Source: Spodoptera frugiperda (Eukaryota; Arthropoda; Insecta; Lepidoptera; Noctuidae). From it: a stretch of DNA of 64,000 bases. Shown one piece after another: positions 48,198 through 62,211 of this stretch. The translations under genes were made by a program, and so were the position numbers. Position 1 is the first letter of the stretch. Each line of letters starts with the position of its first letter. The DNA lies in contig NC_064223.1 in the NCBI RefSeq assembly GCF_023101765.2, forward strand, positions 7,006,001 through 7,070,000. Reading direction: 5' to 3'. The notes under the pieces are model-generated. The model was not told where the DNA came from. It ran no database searches and saw only the letters and a list, made by a program, of their open reading frames with translations.

Positions 48198-48430
48198 TAA
48201 AATAAAAATAAAAATAAAAATAGAAATAAAAATAAAAATAAAAATAAAAATAAAAATAAAAATAAAATAAAAATAAAAATAAAATAAAAATAAAATAAAA
48301 ATAAAATAAAAATAAAATAAAAATAAAATAGAAATAAAATAAAAATAAAATAAAAATAAAATAAAAATAAAATAAAAATAAAATAAAAATAAAATAAAAA
48401 TAAAAATAAAATAAAAATAAAAAATAAATT
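48118..48430 (+). repeat. AAAAT / AAAAAT microsatellite, about 310 bp
   Basis: The first part mixes AAAAT and AAAAAT units. The second part (from about 48270) settles into a regular 11-bp AAAATAAAAAT period. Two G interruptions (TAGAAAT) occur. The minus-strand Phe/Tyr/Ile-rich frames through it are low-complexity artefacts. The matching part of Helitron B is only about 30 bp. Confidence 0.95.
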
Positions 48431-49622
48431 TATTCCGGACATACAGCGCCATCTATTGTTCAATTTCGTACTTATAGAACGGAATTGAACAATGTCGGGC
48501 TGTTCCTATACTCCGTAGATAGATGGCGTTGATCGCGCAATGGTGTAATTACAATTGTTCAGTTCATGTTATTGTTTTAATTCATTGGAAATTTGTTTTT
48601 ACAAAATAGTAAAAAGCAATGAAAAATATAACATAATACAACTTTTAGTACAAAGAAAACGCTCTAACGGAGTATCTTAGATAATTCTATGTCGATCGTT
48701 ACACGACTTCGGTTCATGTTATTGTTTTAATTCATCGAAAAAAAGTTAACAAATAGTAAAAAGGTATGAAAAAAATTATATCAATATAATTAAACTTTTA
48801 GTACAAAGAAAATGCCCGAACGGAGTATAAATAAATAATCCAAGTTGTCTTTATCCTCGATAGATGGCGTTGGGATCGAAATAGATTGCGCTATGGTTTT
48901 GTTACAATTATTTGGTTGGGTATCGGCCGAGCGCTTCGGTACTATTGTAGAAAATGTGTATTATCAGTCGTATGATTATTTGTCTGTAGTGGTCCTGCTG
49001 TTTCGTATATTCTAAATTGGTTTCGTTGTATTTGTCAATTAATAAGTTTATTTGTTGGGTTATCCTGGTTTTCTGGTTAAACTTTTTAACGTAGGTTTAG
49101 TTTGATATCGATTATTAGTAGTTACTGTAGTTAGTTTTTTTAATAAAATTGTAAGTCTAATTTATAAATTAATTAGATAATTAGATTAGATTTAAGTCGT
49201 TTCTTTTAAATTATTTAGTTTAAGCTTGGTTATTATAGCATAAAGGATAGGTTCTAATATAATTTCTTTTTTAATTGTTATAAATTCGTAATTCGTAGCT
49301 TTCTTTAGTTTTAAGTTAGTTTTCATCTTAAGTTCGGAAAGATTATAATATTTCTTTAGTTAAAGTCCGTTTTTAAACTATTTTTTCAATGCCCTAAGTG
49401 AGTATACATCTATTAAAATCAAACGCAGAGCTCATTATGTTGATTTTTGAAGAGTTCCCTGGAATATCTTCCACATCTCATTTTTGAAAAGATCCCGCGA
49501 GATCGGGAACTCATCATCATCATCATCATCATCAGCCTATAGCTATGGGAACTATGTGGTTAAAACCAAAAAATTGCCGGAAGTCACTATTCCACGCGAA
49601 CGAAGTCGCGGGCAAAAGCTAG

Positions 49623-52600
49623 TCATTAATAACATTGCTCAACTGATATAGTAGCTTATTGTAGTTATACATATTAACAAAATGTATTGCGTCGATTTCG
49701 CATATCACAAAGCAGAATATATCCGTATCTGCATGTTTAATTAATAAGCTCGCTGCGAGTCTTTAGATCCTGTACAAAATCAGGGCGAACAAGTCACGCG
49801 TTGCGCCTATCAGGCATCACGTAGCGCCTGCGCACTATGTACTGTCGTACAGCCGCCGCCTGCGCACTGTTTTTCAATCTAAGTCTGTAACTCTCAAATA
49901 ATAAAACGGGGCATTCGAGTGATTAATATGAAAGCAGTCAGAGACACGTGTTTCGGTATACGGTTCTAGTAGTTTTTCTATTTTTAGTTTTAAAATTATC
50001 CATTTAATTTGCATTGTTAATATAACTTTATTTTAAAAAGAAAATAAAAAATGATTATGCGAATCCACCACAACTGAATATTGTATTTAAACTCCTCAAT
50101 GCTTTCCGTACGAGTTCGATATACATGTCGTAAAATGAGAAAGGTCTGTCAAACGACACGATGAATTGGAGCAAGCGCGAGGGACCGAAACAACCGATAT
50201 TAAGTTTCATCTGACAGCTGATACAATGGTAACTCGTTCATATTTGACGAAATATTATTTACTCGATGTATACTTTACAGATTATATTCTACGGTAATCT
50301 ATCGTGCTTTATCTACTCTAAAAACTAACTTTACTGTGAGAGACAAAAGTATAGTTAGATCATGAACAATGTGAATATAAAAAAATCTTAAAATTATGAT
50401 TTTATAACTCCAATACATAATATAAAAATGGACTAATACGGTTATATGTATCTTCATTAATTAATGTCAAACTAAAGTTACCTAAACTGTGCGATTTTCA
50501 ATGTGTATATTTAAGTAATTCTTATTAAGCAAACGAATGTATTTCATTACCTATACAAAACTATTTATTTATCAATGTTACGCACACGGCATTCAGCGTG
50601 AAAACTAAAAACAAATGAAATATACGAGTATCGTGACGTTGTGTGATGCGTCTATAACTGTTGTTAACTTGAAAACGGAATGTAATACTTGTGAGCAATA
50701 AAACATTCTGGAACGAATCTTTAATTAAAAACAATGACGTTATTTTTTGTTTGAATATTTGTGATGATGGAGTTCGTGTATTTTGCTACGATATCTAATC
50801 AAGTATGGAATTATTGTGTTCATTGCACGCCATTCCTACGATTTATAAAAATAAATCGTATGCATGCAGGAAAATGATGATGTTATTGACCACTTTCTTA
50901 TATTGTAGTTAGTCAGCTTGCATTGTCGTTGGTGGACAGCGTCGTATGTTTAGCTTGGAGAAGATCAATAAAACAATCGATTTATTTCACATAGCGAGTC
51001 GCTCGTAAACTTCTCAATTCAATCAGTACTTTACGTCATTGCCTCACAAGCATATTTTAACTGTACTAAATTGTGTACAGCCTGTCATTACTTTAAAACG
51101 AAACACTAAGTTAACATGCAAAATTGTTGTGAAACTAATATTGTTAAAAATAGTGCTTTTGGCATTACTTAAACCCTATTTCGTAATCGTGGAACGTTCG
51201 GACTAAGCGAATTAACTTTAAATTGGCTATAGGAAACGTTATCTATGGGTCTTGCCTTGAGTCATAAGTATCTATCATAAACGTAAAAATATTGGGTTAA
51301 ATTGGCCGATGCAGGTAGAGTACTCTGGGTAATCCCAGACTTTGGTTGGCGGACTTGCAGGCAGCCATTATAGACGGCTCGGTAAGGTCGCCGCAGTGGT
51401 TTTTCTGAGAATCTGGTCTCGTAATAGCTTCGTAAGCTATTAACTTAACAGATAAGCGTCGATTATTGCAATTGGTTCGGGTTTGTATTCGCAACGTTGC
51501 AACAAATAGTTTGAGCGAATCATTTTAGGTATAATGCGTTTGCATATTTTAATAATAAGAGCTTAAAAATTTGGTTGAACTGGGTTTTTCTGTTTTAAAT
51601 TATTTTTGCTCTGCGGTTACATTAAGAATGGGTAGGTCAAACGAGTAGGCACCTGCTGGGCAAACTTCGGGCACTTTATATTTGACCTAGATTGTTTTAT
51701 GTCATTTGGGTAGGTACCCACTTACTGTAGTATTATTATGGTTATGATTTAGCTTTGGAGGCTAAATGTTGACGTAAATCTAGCGTAACAATAGTAATAA
51801 AATTGTTTAATCAAGTAATTGAGTAATTAGCGAATACAAGGTACAATCGACAGGCAAGGATGTGAATTTGATGACTTTGTATTGAGCAGTGGCAGCGCGC
51901 GGTGCATGTGGGTTAACGAGCGCGGTTGCGCCACGGACGCCGCGCCGCCTGCGCCACCGCCAGCACCGATACCTTCAGACATTAACAGCTACACAAACGT
52001 TTTATTATATTTCATATTATATTTTTGTTTTTATTCCAAAATTGTATTATACTTATAGTAACATTTTAATTGGATGATTTTGCAATTAGGTAACGTGAAA
52101 ATTAAGAAAGATATATCTTTTTAATAGGCCGTTTACTAGTTTTGTTCACTAATAAGGTAATAAGTAAATCTAAGAGTCTGGTTGGTGCTTTGCACCAAGT
52201 AATAATAACATTTCTATTAGCAATTGATGCTACTAATAAGGCAGAGCACCGGAGAAACCTCACCTCTTATACCTATCTAGAAATCTTAAATTGCAATGTT
52301 CGTTAGCGCGAATACCCATTACATTTTATACCCATTTGTATTATTTCTACGTCTATACCATCTCAGGCAAGTAATTAATTCCTCTAACAGATTTATGAAC
52401 CGATATCTATTAATAGCATTCTTAAATTAATTGAAAAAGATATTATTATAGACGCAGTGGACATGTTGGTGTAACATGCTTAAACTTACTTGTTTACTAC
52501 TCAACCTGCCTGTTTATACAATAGCTCCGTTATTCATGCAATGACTTTGCAACCAAGTATTAAATATGTACGAAAATATTGTCGTTTTATAAAATAGTCA

Positions 52601-55600
52601 GCGCCGTATCGATATCGTAGATCTAGTTCGATATCTTTAATTAACACGAATAAATGGCCTCGATATCGCAACTACAATGGCCGACTTTATCTCCGCGGAC
52701 TATCGAACGATGTCTACAAATTGCGTCGTATTTACGACAAAAATACGCGGACAATTAACTGTGAAGTAGTGATGTGACGATATAGTCGGAGAGCTGGTGG
52801 TGGAACTGGGACTGATCCAGCGCATGATCCGGCTGTTACACTGAGCAACCGAGCAATGCCGCGCGCCGCCCGCGCCGAGCGCGGCCAACAGATGCGGCTG
52901 CGATACCCGAGACCACATTGTGACGGTTTTAATTGGACGTTTTACATAGAATTGATTCGAAATAAAGCTGAACGTGCCGCTGGTCATTCTCGGCTATTCA
53001 AGGCAACGTTCGACTTGCAGTACGATGCCGATGTTATGATTTTGTGTCTGAATTGATTATATTGTATTTTTGTTAACAATTTCATTGAAAACAAAGAGTT
53101 GTTTTGTTCGCCCCCCACTTCAAACAATTTTGAAGGCGGGGTCGAATCTTAAACACATAATGTTGATTATTGTTAGAAATAATTATGTTCAATGATTGAA
53201 ACAGTCGTTATCTTCGGCAATATACGGAATAGATATTTTGTGCTAAGATTCACTTTTAACAGTTCACTAACTACGCATTAGGCGTATAAATTATTACTAA
53301 TAGGAGGCACAGGTGGCACAGGCAACTTTACAAATGTTATTATGTTTAGTATAATTGTCGCTCTGTTTCATATCAATCGGCATTAGCTAGGCAGCCGTAA
53401 ATGGGAGCTGGTTGCGGCCGCATACCAGAGCGCGCATCGCCGCCGGCTGACCCCTGACATTTGGGCAGAAGATGGCTGGATGACCGCTTGCTACGTACCA
53501 ACAGCCTTTGATCTCTCATACTGTTGCAATTTTATGCTAGATTATTATAACGAGTCGGACACCAGCAAAAGTGAAATTAACGTTGCGTGCGTTGATCTGT
53601 TGGCGGGCGTTACTATAAACTCGAATGACACGTGGTTAATTGCGGTTCACGCAATTAAAGGGCCCGGCCACGAGTGGGTTTCTAAGTTCCGAAGATTCTC
53701 TAACTCCACTTGTACACTAGAATATCTGAGTACTCGTTTAACATCGTCACACTTTTATAAAAACTATGCACATTGATTAAAGACGAGTTGTATGTTTCGC
53801 ATATCACGAATTAACACTAATTTAAATAGGCAATCAACATTGATGAAACATTTCAGCAATTCAATTACGCCGCTAATTATGCTCGAAATCTATTTGAATA
53901 ATTAATTCGGTGGGTAGTAAACGTAGCGGCACCATGTACTGGGTGCTGTAAGCTGCAAGGAGGTTATAAATGCCAATATAGGTCGATTGCGGCTTACACA
54001 TTGATTTATGGCAACTGGGAGACCGGTGGCTACGCAAGGATGCACAATCTAGTCGTGACATTACTGGCGGAGATTACTTGCGTACGCGCAACTAGAGTGC
54101 GTCGAATTCTGACATAAAATATGGTTAGTATTTGTATCGAGTAGTGGTTGCTCGAGTTCCCACGCGGTGCGAGCGTTGCGCCTGCGCCGCCGCGCCGACA
54201 CTGGCTCGCAAACGTTTGGACACATGCTAATGTTGTTAAGATAGATTTCTAAGATTGAGAATATTTAATATACCGTGATGTCACAGTGGCCTACTCGCAC
54301 ATTTAACTTATTGACAGCCACAGCGAACAGTGTCCTTTTACTGGGAATATCTGTAACATTGTAATTCTCGTTCATCGTAGCAGTCTAATAATAAATCTTT
54401 TAGAGAAATCATAATCTATAGTTCCGTCTATAATACTTAACACAACACTATTTGAATAAACATATTTTGAATACAATATAAAAACAACTGACTTTTCGCT
54501 TTCTATTGGATATCTTATTTATTTGTAACCGAACCAAGAAATGTTTTATGGATGTCTATAATCGCCAAGTATAATGAATTGTACGGTTAGATTCTGCATT
54601 TCTATGAGCGGGTGTGCCGACCTGTCGTTCAGGTTTAGCTCAATTAGGAACCAAAATTATACTGAGATGACCGCTTTGTCCTAGAGAACAGCTCGGCGGT
54701 CTCAGCTAATTGGGCACATGAACAGCGTTACGTAATGCACCTGATTTCGTGGATTCGATTCACGAACTTAATTAGCTCATCAAATTGTAGATCGTAAAAT
54801 AGCTAGTAATAGGTACAGTAAATAAGTACTGTTTAATTCGATATAAGTAGGTAATACTTATTGGTTTTCTAAATATGGGCACTTGAATTTATATTGCAGC
54901 CAATTACAATGGCGGGTTGCATTTAAGTTTAGCAAATAACAAGCTTCAAAAAGATTGGTTAAAATGATTTCTCAAAAACGAGTCTCAGACTCAATGAGAT
55001 TTTTACGATTGACAGTGAAGTCGTGTAAACTCGTTCGTGTTGATATATCGTAAGCAAAGTCTACCAGTATTCATCTGCATAGGACAATAACGTGTGGGAT
55101 AAGAGTCAATCACGAGTTCGTGTTGCAACGAGCCATGATTGGCCTACATCACAGGTGCACTCACAAAAAAGAGAAACTGCAGTTTTGCGGCGTACGAAAG
55201 AAAATCTTATTATCGACATAAGGGGCGATATTCGAGACGGCCGCGGCCGTCTGCTCCAGTTACAGAAAACGCTCCCTCCGATTTGGATCCGGTTCGATCT
55301 GGTTTCGTGCGAACCAACCTTCACTCTCTTATGGTGTTTTAATCACTGTTATTTACGTAAGTAGGTAGGTACCGCGGATATTATCGGGAGAAAAATCGAT
55401 ATTGTTAAGTAAATATAACGATACCGCTTCCTTGCAATTTCAGTTTAATTTGACTAATCTGGAACACTCTTGAAAATTGGGTTAAAATTACACAAGATTT
55501 CTCACAGTAAAAAATATTGTTTTGTTTGTTTATTCAATAACTCAAAATCTTAAAGCAACTCAACTAAATTAATTCAATTTTATAAACGAGACAAAGGTAA

Positions 55601-58600
55601 AGCTAGTTGTTCAGTATAGCCAATTAATTCAATGTAGACACACAGTGGCATAATATTTTTTTGAGAAAGAAATATTCAATAAAAACATATTGAAAAAAAT
55701 CGTTGCACACCTGTATAGATAATATAGAACAAAAGAATCTTTGAAAAAAACTTCGGGTTAAAAAGGTTTTGATATGACATTTGACACACCTACAGACCAA
55801 ACAGGCAACTTGCCATTGACAGACGCATCATCGGTTGTATAGTGAAAATAAATGAAGACACTGACTAATTGGTAGTTAACATGCACGTTCGATTATGCGA
55901 AGCGTGCTAATATAATACAGAGGCAAATTGGTGTTAAACTTTTGACAGGCGGGTCAATAAGTGACTGGAAAACGAAAGTAGCACCTGGTGCAGTCTTGCT
56001 TTGTTATTTTTATCGGATAGTTTTACGAATATCAAATTACGCGGCCAGGCTTGGATGTCACGGTTCACTTTGATACTTTTTGCACGTCAGTGAGCAATAT
56101 TTTTGTTCTCAACAAATTTTACAGTACGTGTACCAACAGTTAAGGTAACTATAGATTTTTACACGCAATGCAGTTAGCATAAGAAAGTGTGAAGTACTAC
56201 CAACCGGATATCAACCGGATTTCTATTTTTGTTAGACTCCTCAGCGATTGCTTCCGAGGAGCTAGCATGTCCCTAATAATCAGACGTCACCTATGACTAA
56301 TGTAATGTAACCGCACTCTGTGGTCACACGTATTGAACATTAATGAGACCGTCTATAGATAAACACTAAGGAGATGACTCGGCAGAAAAAATGTTCATGT
56401 GGTGAAGCTTAGCGACACCAATCATGTTCCAATCACTTTTCAAATACCTAAACAGTAATAATTTGCTCAAATGACGGACCAATATCTGACGAGAAAAAAA
56501 AAGATACTTTTCAAAAATCTTAGACGACTGTAATTTCTCTCAATAGAAGCTATAATTATGCGGTGAAGAGGTGGTATGTAATAAATAATCCCGGATTTGG
56601 TTATTATGTATAAAATAACCGAGAGCAAAAGTCAACGTAATTATTCGTTCACGTATTGATCTCGGTATAAATAAACGAGTTGTTGCAACTTGTAACTTGC
56701 CATTCGGGAAGTAAAATTATAGCGTGCATAAACGCTAATGTTATAACTCCATACACATATAATTTTAATGTATAATGTCGAGGTACCTACAATATGTGCA
56801 ACGCATACTTGTAGTCATTAAAGCTTTGGTAAGGAATTTCCAGGTCACATGTTTTTCTGTAAATTTACGTACATAAACAGTAGCTTATAAAATAGTCAGT
56901 TCTAGAATTTGCATAAGGTTCTTGATACACATGCTGGTAAAAATAACATTATTTCATAATGTGTTTTGCTTTATCAGCGTGGCTTTAAATTAAAGCAAAG
57001 TAATTACACAATTTCCAAAAGCTACGACTGTCTGCTGCCTTAATAAATGATATGCATTAATAAAACATGCAGTTTCTTTTCGTTCGCGATTAGCATGAAA
57101 CCGAGTCGAATGCAGTCGTTCCATGAATTCCATTTAATAATAATAAATTGAGATTGGAGCCCACGCTGATTCGAAGCTGCTGTAATATTTTAATGAGCTG
57201 TTCGTATCTATTTGATTAAAAATAAATCATATCAATTTTTGCCGAGTTATGCATCGGACACAATTAACACGTTTGTATTTGCATATTAATTCATGTATGC
57301 GTTTGGTATAAATACTAAGTCGTTCATCTATATAATGTGTGCTACATTTACGAACTGCGGTGCTGCGGGCATCTTTGTGACATGTTACCGTGCGGGTACT
57401 TTTCCCATGATACATAGTAATAGATAGACAATTATAAGCCGACAACAGTCGTGTAATAAGTTGTATCTCGGTTCGCAATTACTAACGGGTAGTAATATAT
57501 CTCACATCGCGCGTAGCAATATGTCTGCCACGAATTTTAATGAAACTCATCTGTATAACTGCAATCACATGACGCTAGATAAATGTACTGAAAACATCTC
57601 TACTTGATTGCTACGGTAACCTACGTAACCAATCAATAAGCAATCAATCAATATTAAACGATTTTTATATGCACGCCAGCCAAGCAATCGGCTCCTTATT
57701 ATTCTGCAAATGCAACATCATTAAAAATGGCGGAAGACTTGTATCAACTTTTGTCACATTAATTTAAAACTACGATGACGTAAATCACTTGATAGCCGTT
57801 ATTGCTGGGCGTTGTCTAGCCAGTTTTTACAACAATGCTAACTTTGTCACGATCATAAATTAAAGATCTGATTAATTTTGTATGACATTAATATTTATTC
57901 AGCTAGGGGATATAGTCATCATTTATTTCACGGATGTTGAGTCCTCAGAGATATTGTGCGTATAAAAATATGAATTAACTTTTAATCACAATAATGCTGT
58001 ATAAGTTAATTAAGCGAGTGTAAGTTAATTTCCGCAGAAAGTGATCCATTATATGCATTGCATATATACAATATTAAACTTCTTAACTGTTCGTTTGTTA
58101 GACAGTTACTCAATACAAACATTTACTATAAAAGGCAATGAAATGTAAAGCTCCTCTGTTATCTAAACAATGTTTAAATGAATGAATATATTTATCCAAA
58201 CACCAATTTTGGTTATCTTGACACGTCCATAATTAGTTTCCAAGTTGGTAAGTAGTAAGTATGTGTGGAGAAGCGTTGGTCGTGTGGTCGTGTCCTACAA
58301 CTAAGTAGGTGAGGTAGGTCTGCATACAACAGCGCGTAGATCGCTTTCCACGGTGTAAATGACTTCAGGTAAATAATTTTCAAATCGTGATCTCACATCA
58401 ATTTATTTCACCATTAATAGTTTGTCCTTATTTATAGGTATTATCACGTCTATCGGAGAGCCGGAGCAGTTTCGTAAGGCTGCAGTTTAACATCATTTGC
58501 ATATTCCACGGCGGTGTCGATGTGGCCCCGTGTTGTACATCGAGCGAACCACAAATAATTACAATTCACAGGCTTTATTTATTACAGCTAAAACATTTTC

Positions 58601-60607
58601 GGGCAACTCGTAACTAGTTTACATATATTTTACGTCTTCGAAAAGTAAATTCATGAAACTGATATAGTGAATTTGAATGCATCCAACTTAATATCAATTA
58701 TAATTGATCCAGTGGGTGGCATCAGTGTTAGTTCGCCAGACATAGTATTTTATGACAGGAAAGGATTATTACATTTATATGAAACACACTTCCGTCGACT
58801 ATCAGATCAAAATTAGAACATAGATATTAATTTAAGCTGTAATGATCGCTGCCAAGTCGGTTACAATTTAGCGCTAGCAATGAAGTGGTGTCGTGCTGCG
58901 TACGGGCAGAGGCTCGGCTCTCGGCTCGCGGATGTCGCTCGGGATGATCCAGATACACGACGAATCCTTTCACCGAGCGCAGCCTTGAGCACGCCGTGTC
59001 CCAGGACTGACCATTACCGACGCACCGTTGTTAATGTCCTATCGATTAACATAGATCGGTACTAAAAGATTTAGTGCGCGCACACTATCAACGTTTATAG
59101 GCTACACTATTGTGTTCGACTTCTCGCATTTAAGACATGCACAGTGTGCAGCTAGTGAATTGGGTTAGCAAATGTTATGCCGGTCCCAGGCCATCCGATG
59201 ACGAAAAATACCGGACATGTCCGCCAATTAAAGCTCGAGAGACGAAGACGGTGCGCTTGCGCACCTCGCCACACAGCAACGAACCACGTGACGCGCTCTT
59301 TTGCAATTTAAATCAATAAACAAGAGATCGTTATTCTCCTTGTTAATGGCTGTTTTAATTGGTTCCACTAACTTTTTCTTCGTCCTGTTTGTTTTGTTAG
59401 GTCCGTCAGCGGCCGGCCAGTAGACTTCGCCTGCGTTTTAGTCATCCATGTCAAGTGAGTGGGCATCCAAAATGGATGCATCTCATCATATACCTGTTTA
59501 GGTTTTACTAATCGAATTTCGTACACTATAATTTACGGTTATTATGTAGCGCTTTAATGTTCTCTCATAAAGAAAGTAGGTGTTGTCTAATCGTAATACT
59601 TCACGTCTGTTGTTTCACTTGTTGAATATTTTAAATTGTTTTCCTGTTTCCAAAGTAGCATCATTTCTACTTTTATGGTTATCGCGAAACATCTTGAGTG
59701 AGTTTCATTAAAGTCTTAGTATCCATATTAAAAATGTTAAAATATCGCTTCCTGGAATATATAGTTTAATTACTTATCTTCTTCTACATTAAGTCGCCCA
59801 TACATGGCTCGGTTCGTCTTCTACATAAACTGGTATAACGGATGGAATGTCAATTGCTATTGGCCCGTGTCACTGCACAATGGAACTTTCGTAATGAATA
59901 TAGCCAAATTACGATTGGTAAGAAAAAGCATGCACCCAGTGTGACTGCGAAAGAAACCTGAATCGTACGTTTTAATTGAAGGGTTCATACTTTGTGGCTG
60001 TTTATCAAGGTAATTGCGGCAGGTTTTAAGTGAAAACATATTTTATTTAATAGTCTCTCTTAAAGTGCTCTACATATTGACATTTAAAAACTGCAAACTG
60101 AAATGTTGAATAATTTATTACAAAATGCAGTTGCTTTATAAGACACGATAAGAATTTAACGAACCTCCGAATTTGAGTAGAAATTTAGTTTTATTATTTG
60201 AATAAATCTATATATATCTTAATCTACATGGTGCCACTATCTATTTTAACCTAATTATTATATGAAATGCTTTCTTGTAATTTAAGATATCCTTTATTAT
60301 TTTTACTTTCGTCACTCTTTTTGTTGCTTTGTATATCATTAATATTTGAGGGTCTCGCATGTAAACCTTGAAGTGCTGAGGTTCCTCCAGTCTCTTAACG
60401 AAATATTTGGATTCCGAGAACACTTCCCGTTTACCTAGAAACTTTAAAATAGCAGCAAAATACTACTTTCAAATTAAACATATTCATGGTTGTGTCGAGT
60501 TCAATGATCTGTTAGGGATTTTTTATGTTTTACGGTAAACAAAACAAATTGTTCTGTTTACTCTTGCCGTCATATTTACTTGCAAATTGTGCAGGAATAT
60601 GTTCGTT
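49623..60607. other. Gene-free intergenic DNA upstream of the zinc-finger gene, with CpG-rich patches
   Basis: No domain-bearing ORF and no RNA gene recognised. AT-rich background is broken by short CpG-rich patches at about 49800-49865, 51885-51965, 52850-52920, 53410-53460, 54160-54210, 55235-55260, 58885-58995 and 59225-59290. Frames of 60-98 codons overlapping these patches lack known domains. The 98-codon frame at 53480-53776 is the longest and is unrecognised. Confidence 0.45.
51885..54215. promoter_or_regulatory. Cluster of four CpG-rich patches (possible regulatory elements)
   Basis: Patches at 51885-51965, 52850-52920, 53410-53460 and 54160-54210 are spaced about 0.6-1 kb apart and each is about 50-80 bp. 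Two hold the word GCCTGCGC (51947-51954, 54180-54187). Position is 4.6-7 kb upstream of the zinc-finger start. Regulatory role is inference. Confidence 0.25.
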
Positions 60608-60687
60608 TTGTAATTTCAATATTTTAAACACACAGCTAATTAATATTAAATTGTAATTTCAATATTTTAAACACACAGCTAATTAAT
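60608..60687 (+). repeat. Tandem 37-bp duplication next to Helitron B
   Basis: The unit starting TTGTAATTTCAATATTTTAA occurs at 60608-60644 and 60651-60687 with a 6-base spacer. It lies 3 bp from the Helitron 5' end and may predate it. Confidence 0.9.
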
Positions 60688-60690
60688 CTA

Positions 60691-62211
60691 TCTATACATA
60701 TAATAAAATCGTAGAAAAGTGCTGTCTGTACATTGAAAATAAAAATAAAAAAAATAGCAGGGGTTATTGTTATGTCAATGTCGAACCCAAAAATGTAATT
60801 AACTTTTTTTTTGTCTGTTTGTCTGTTTGTCTGTTTGTCTGTTTGTCTGTTTGTCTGTTTGTCTGTTTGTCTGTTCGTCTGTGCGCGCTAATCTCAGAAA
60901 CGGCTGATCCGAGTTGGATGCGGTTTTCACGAATATATTGTGGGATGCTTAAATTTACATTTAGTGTTTGTTTCATGTCAATCGGTTCATAAATAAAAAA
61001 GTTATGTCAAATTAAAGAATCACGTCGAACATTCTATGCTTATACCATTAATCTCCGCAACTATTTGACGGATTTGGTTGAAATTTGGTACAGATATAGT
61101 TTAGAACCTTAGAAAGGACATAGATATATTTTTATTTCAAAAATCAAAAAATAAAAATAAGAAATAAATTATTTATAAATAATTCTATGTCGATCGTTAC
61201 ACGACTTCGGTTCATGTTATTGTTTTAATTCATCGAAAAAAAGTAAATAAATAGTAAAAAGGTATGAAAAAAATAATATCAATATAATTAAACTTTTAGT
61301 ACAAAGAAAATGCCCGAACGGAGTATAAATAAATAATCCAAGTTGTCTTTATCCTTCCGGAGCTGCGGACTACCTAGCGGGTTTACCGGGGCTCCGGCTC
61401 GAAAAGCAGGAGAAGGAACGGGGTGGTTTTTAGTCGGTAAGAGTCTGACACTCCCTCTCGCCTCGCCCAAGGTGGGAGAAGTCATTGGATGATTTTCCCC
61501 CCAGAAAAAAAAAAAAAAAGTTGTCTTTATCCTCGATAGATGGCGTTGGGATCGAAATAGATCGCGCTATGGTTTCGTTACATTCATTTGGTTGGGTATC
61601 GGCCGAGCGCTTCGGTACTATCGTAGAAAAAGTGTATTATCAGTCGTATGATTATTTGACTGTAGTGGTCCTGCTGTTTCGTATATTCTAAATTGGTTTC
61701 GTTGTATTTGTCAATTAATTAATAAGTTTATTTGTTGGGTTTTCCTGGTTTTTTGGTTAAACTATTTAACGTAGGTTTAGTTTGATATCGATTATTAGTA
61801 GTTACTGTAGTTAGTTTTTTTAATAAAATTGTAAGTCTAATTTTTTTTTAATTAGATTAGATTTAAGTCGTTTCTTTTAAATTATTTAGTTTAAGCTTGG
61901 TTATTATAGCATAGAGGATAGGTTGTAATATAGTTTCTTTTTTAATTGTTATAAATTCGTAATTCGTAGCTTTCTTTAGTTATAAGTTAGTTTAAGTCCG
62001 TTTTTAAACTATTTTTTCAATGCCCTAAGTGAGTATACATCTATTAAATTCAAACGCAGAGCTCATTATGTTGATTTTTGAAGAGTTCCCTGGAATATCT
62101 TCCACATCTCATTTTTGAAGAGATCCCGCGAGATCGGGAACTATGTGGTTAAAACCAAAAATTTGCCGGAGGTCACTATTCCACGCGAACGAAGTCGCGG
62201 GCAAAAGCTAG
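60691..62211 (+). mobile_element. Non-autonomous Helitron, copy B
   Basis: Same TCTATAC start and CTAG end (62208-62211) as copy A, again between A (60690) and T (62212). Length is 1521 bp including a nested R1 tail at 61356-61519. It lacks the long microsatellite and the extra internal tandem unit of copy A. No coding capacity. Confidence 0.9.
61356..61519 (+). mobile_element. R1-clade LINE 3'-tail insertion nested in Helitron B
   Basis: 164 bp running from TCCGGAGCTGCGGACTACC to CCCCCCAG and a 15-A tail (61505-61519). It is flanked by a 14-bp target duplication GTTGTCTTTATCCT (61342-61355 and 61520-61533). Helitron A shows the empty site at about 48845-48858. Very close in sequence to the tail at 12346. 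Confidence 0.93.

Larger units (their letters stand above)
47691..49622 (+). mobile_element. Non-autonomous Helitron, copy A
   Basis: It begins TCTATACATATAATAAAATC and ends GCGAACGAAGTCGCGGGCAAAAGCTAG, with a GCGA/TCGC hairpin shortly before CTAG. It lies between an A (47690) and a T (49623), as Helitrons do. There is no Rep/helicase ORF. Length is 1932 bp. It carries a GTCTGTTT run, an AAAAT microsatellite and an internal tandem duplication (about 48518-48690 and 48690-48870). Copy B at 60691-62211 has the same ends. Confidence 0.9.

Noticed and set aside
48093..48463. Two long minus-strand frames rich in Phe, Tyr and Ile
   Set aside because: They are translations of the AAAAT microsatellite in Helitron A and have no real composition of a protein.
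53480..53776. 98-codon frame with a moderately protein-like composition
   Set aside because: No recognised domain, no convincing start context or poly-A signal; kept only as a note in the intergenic entry.
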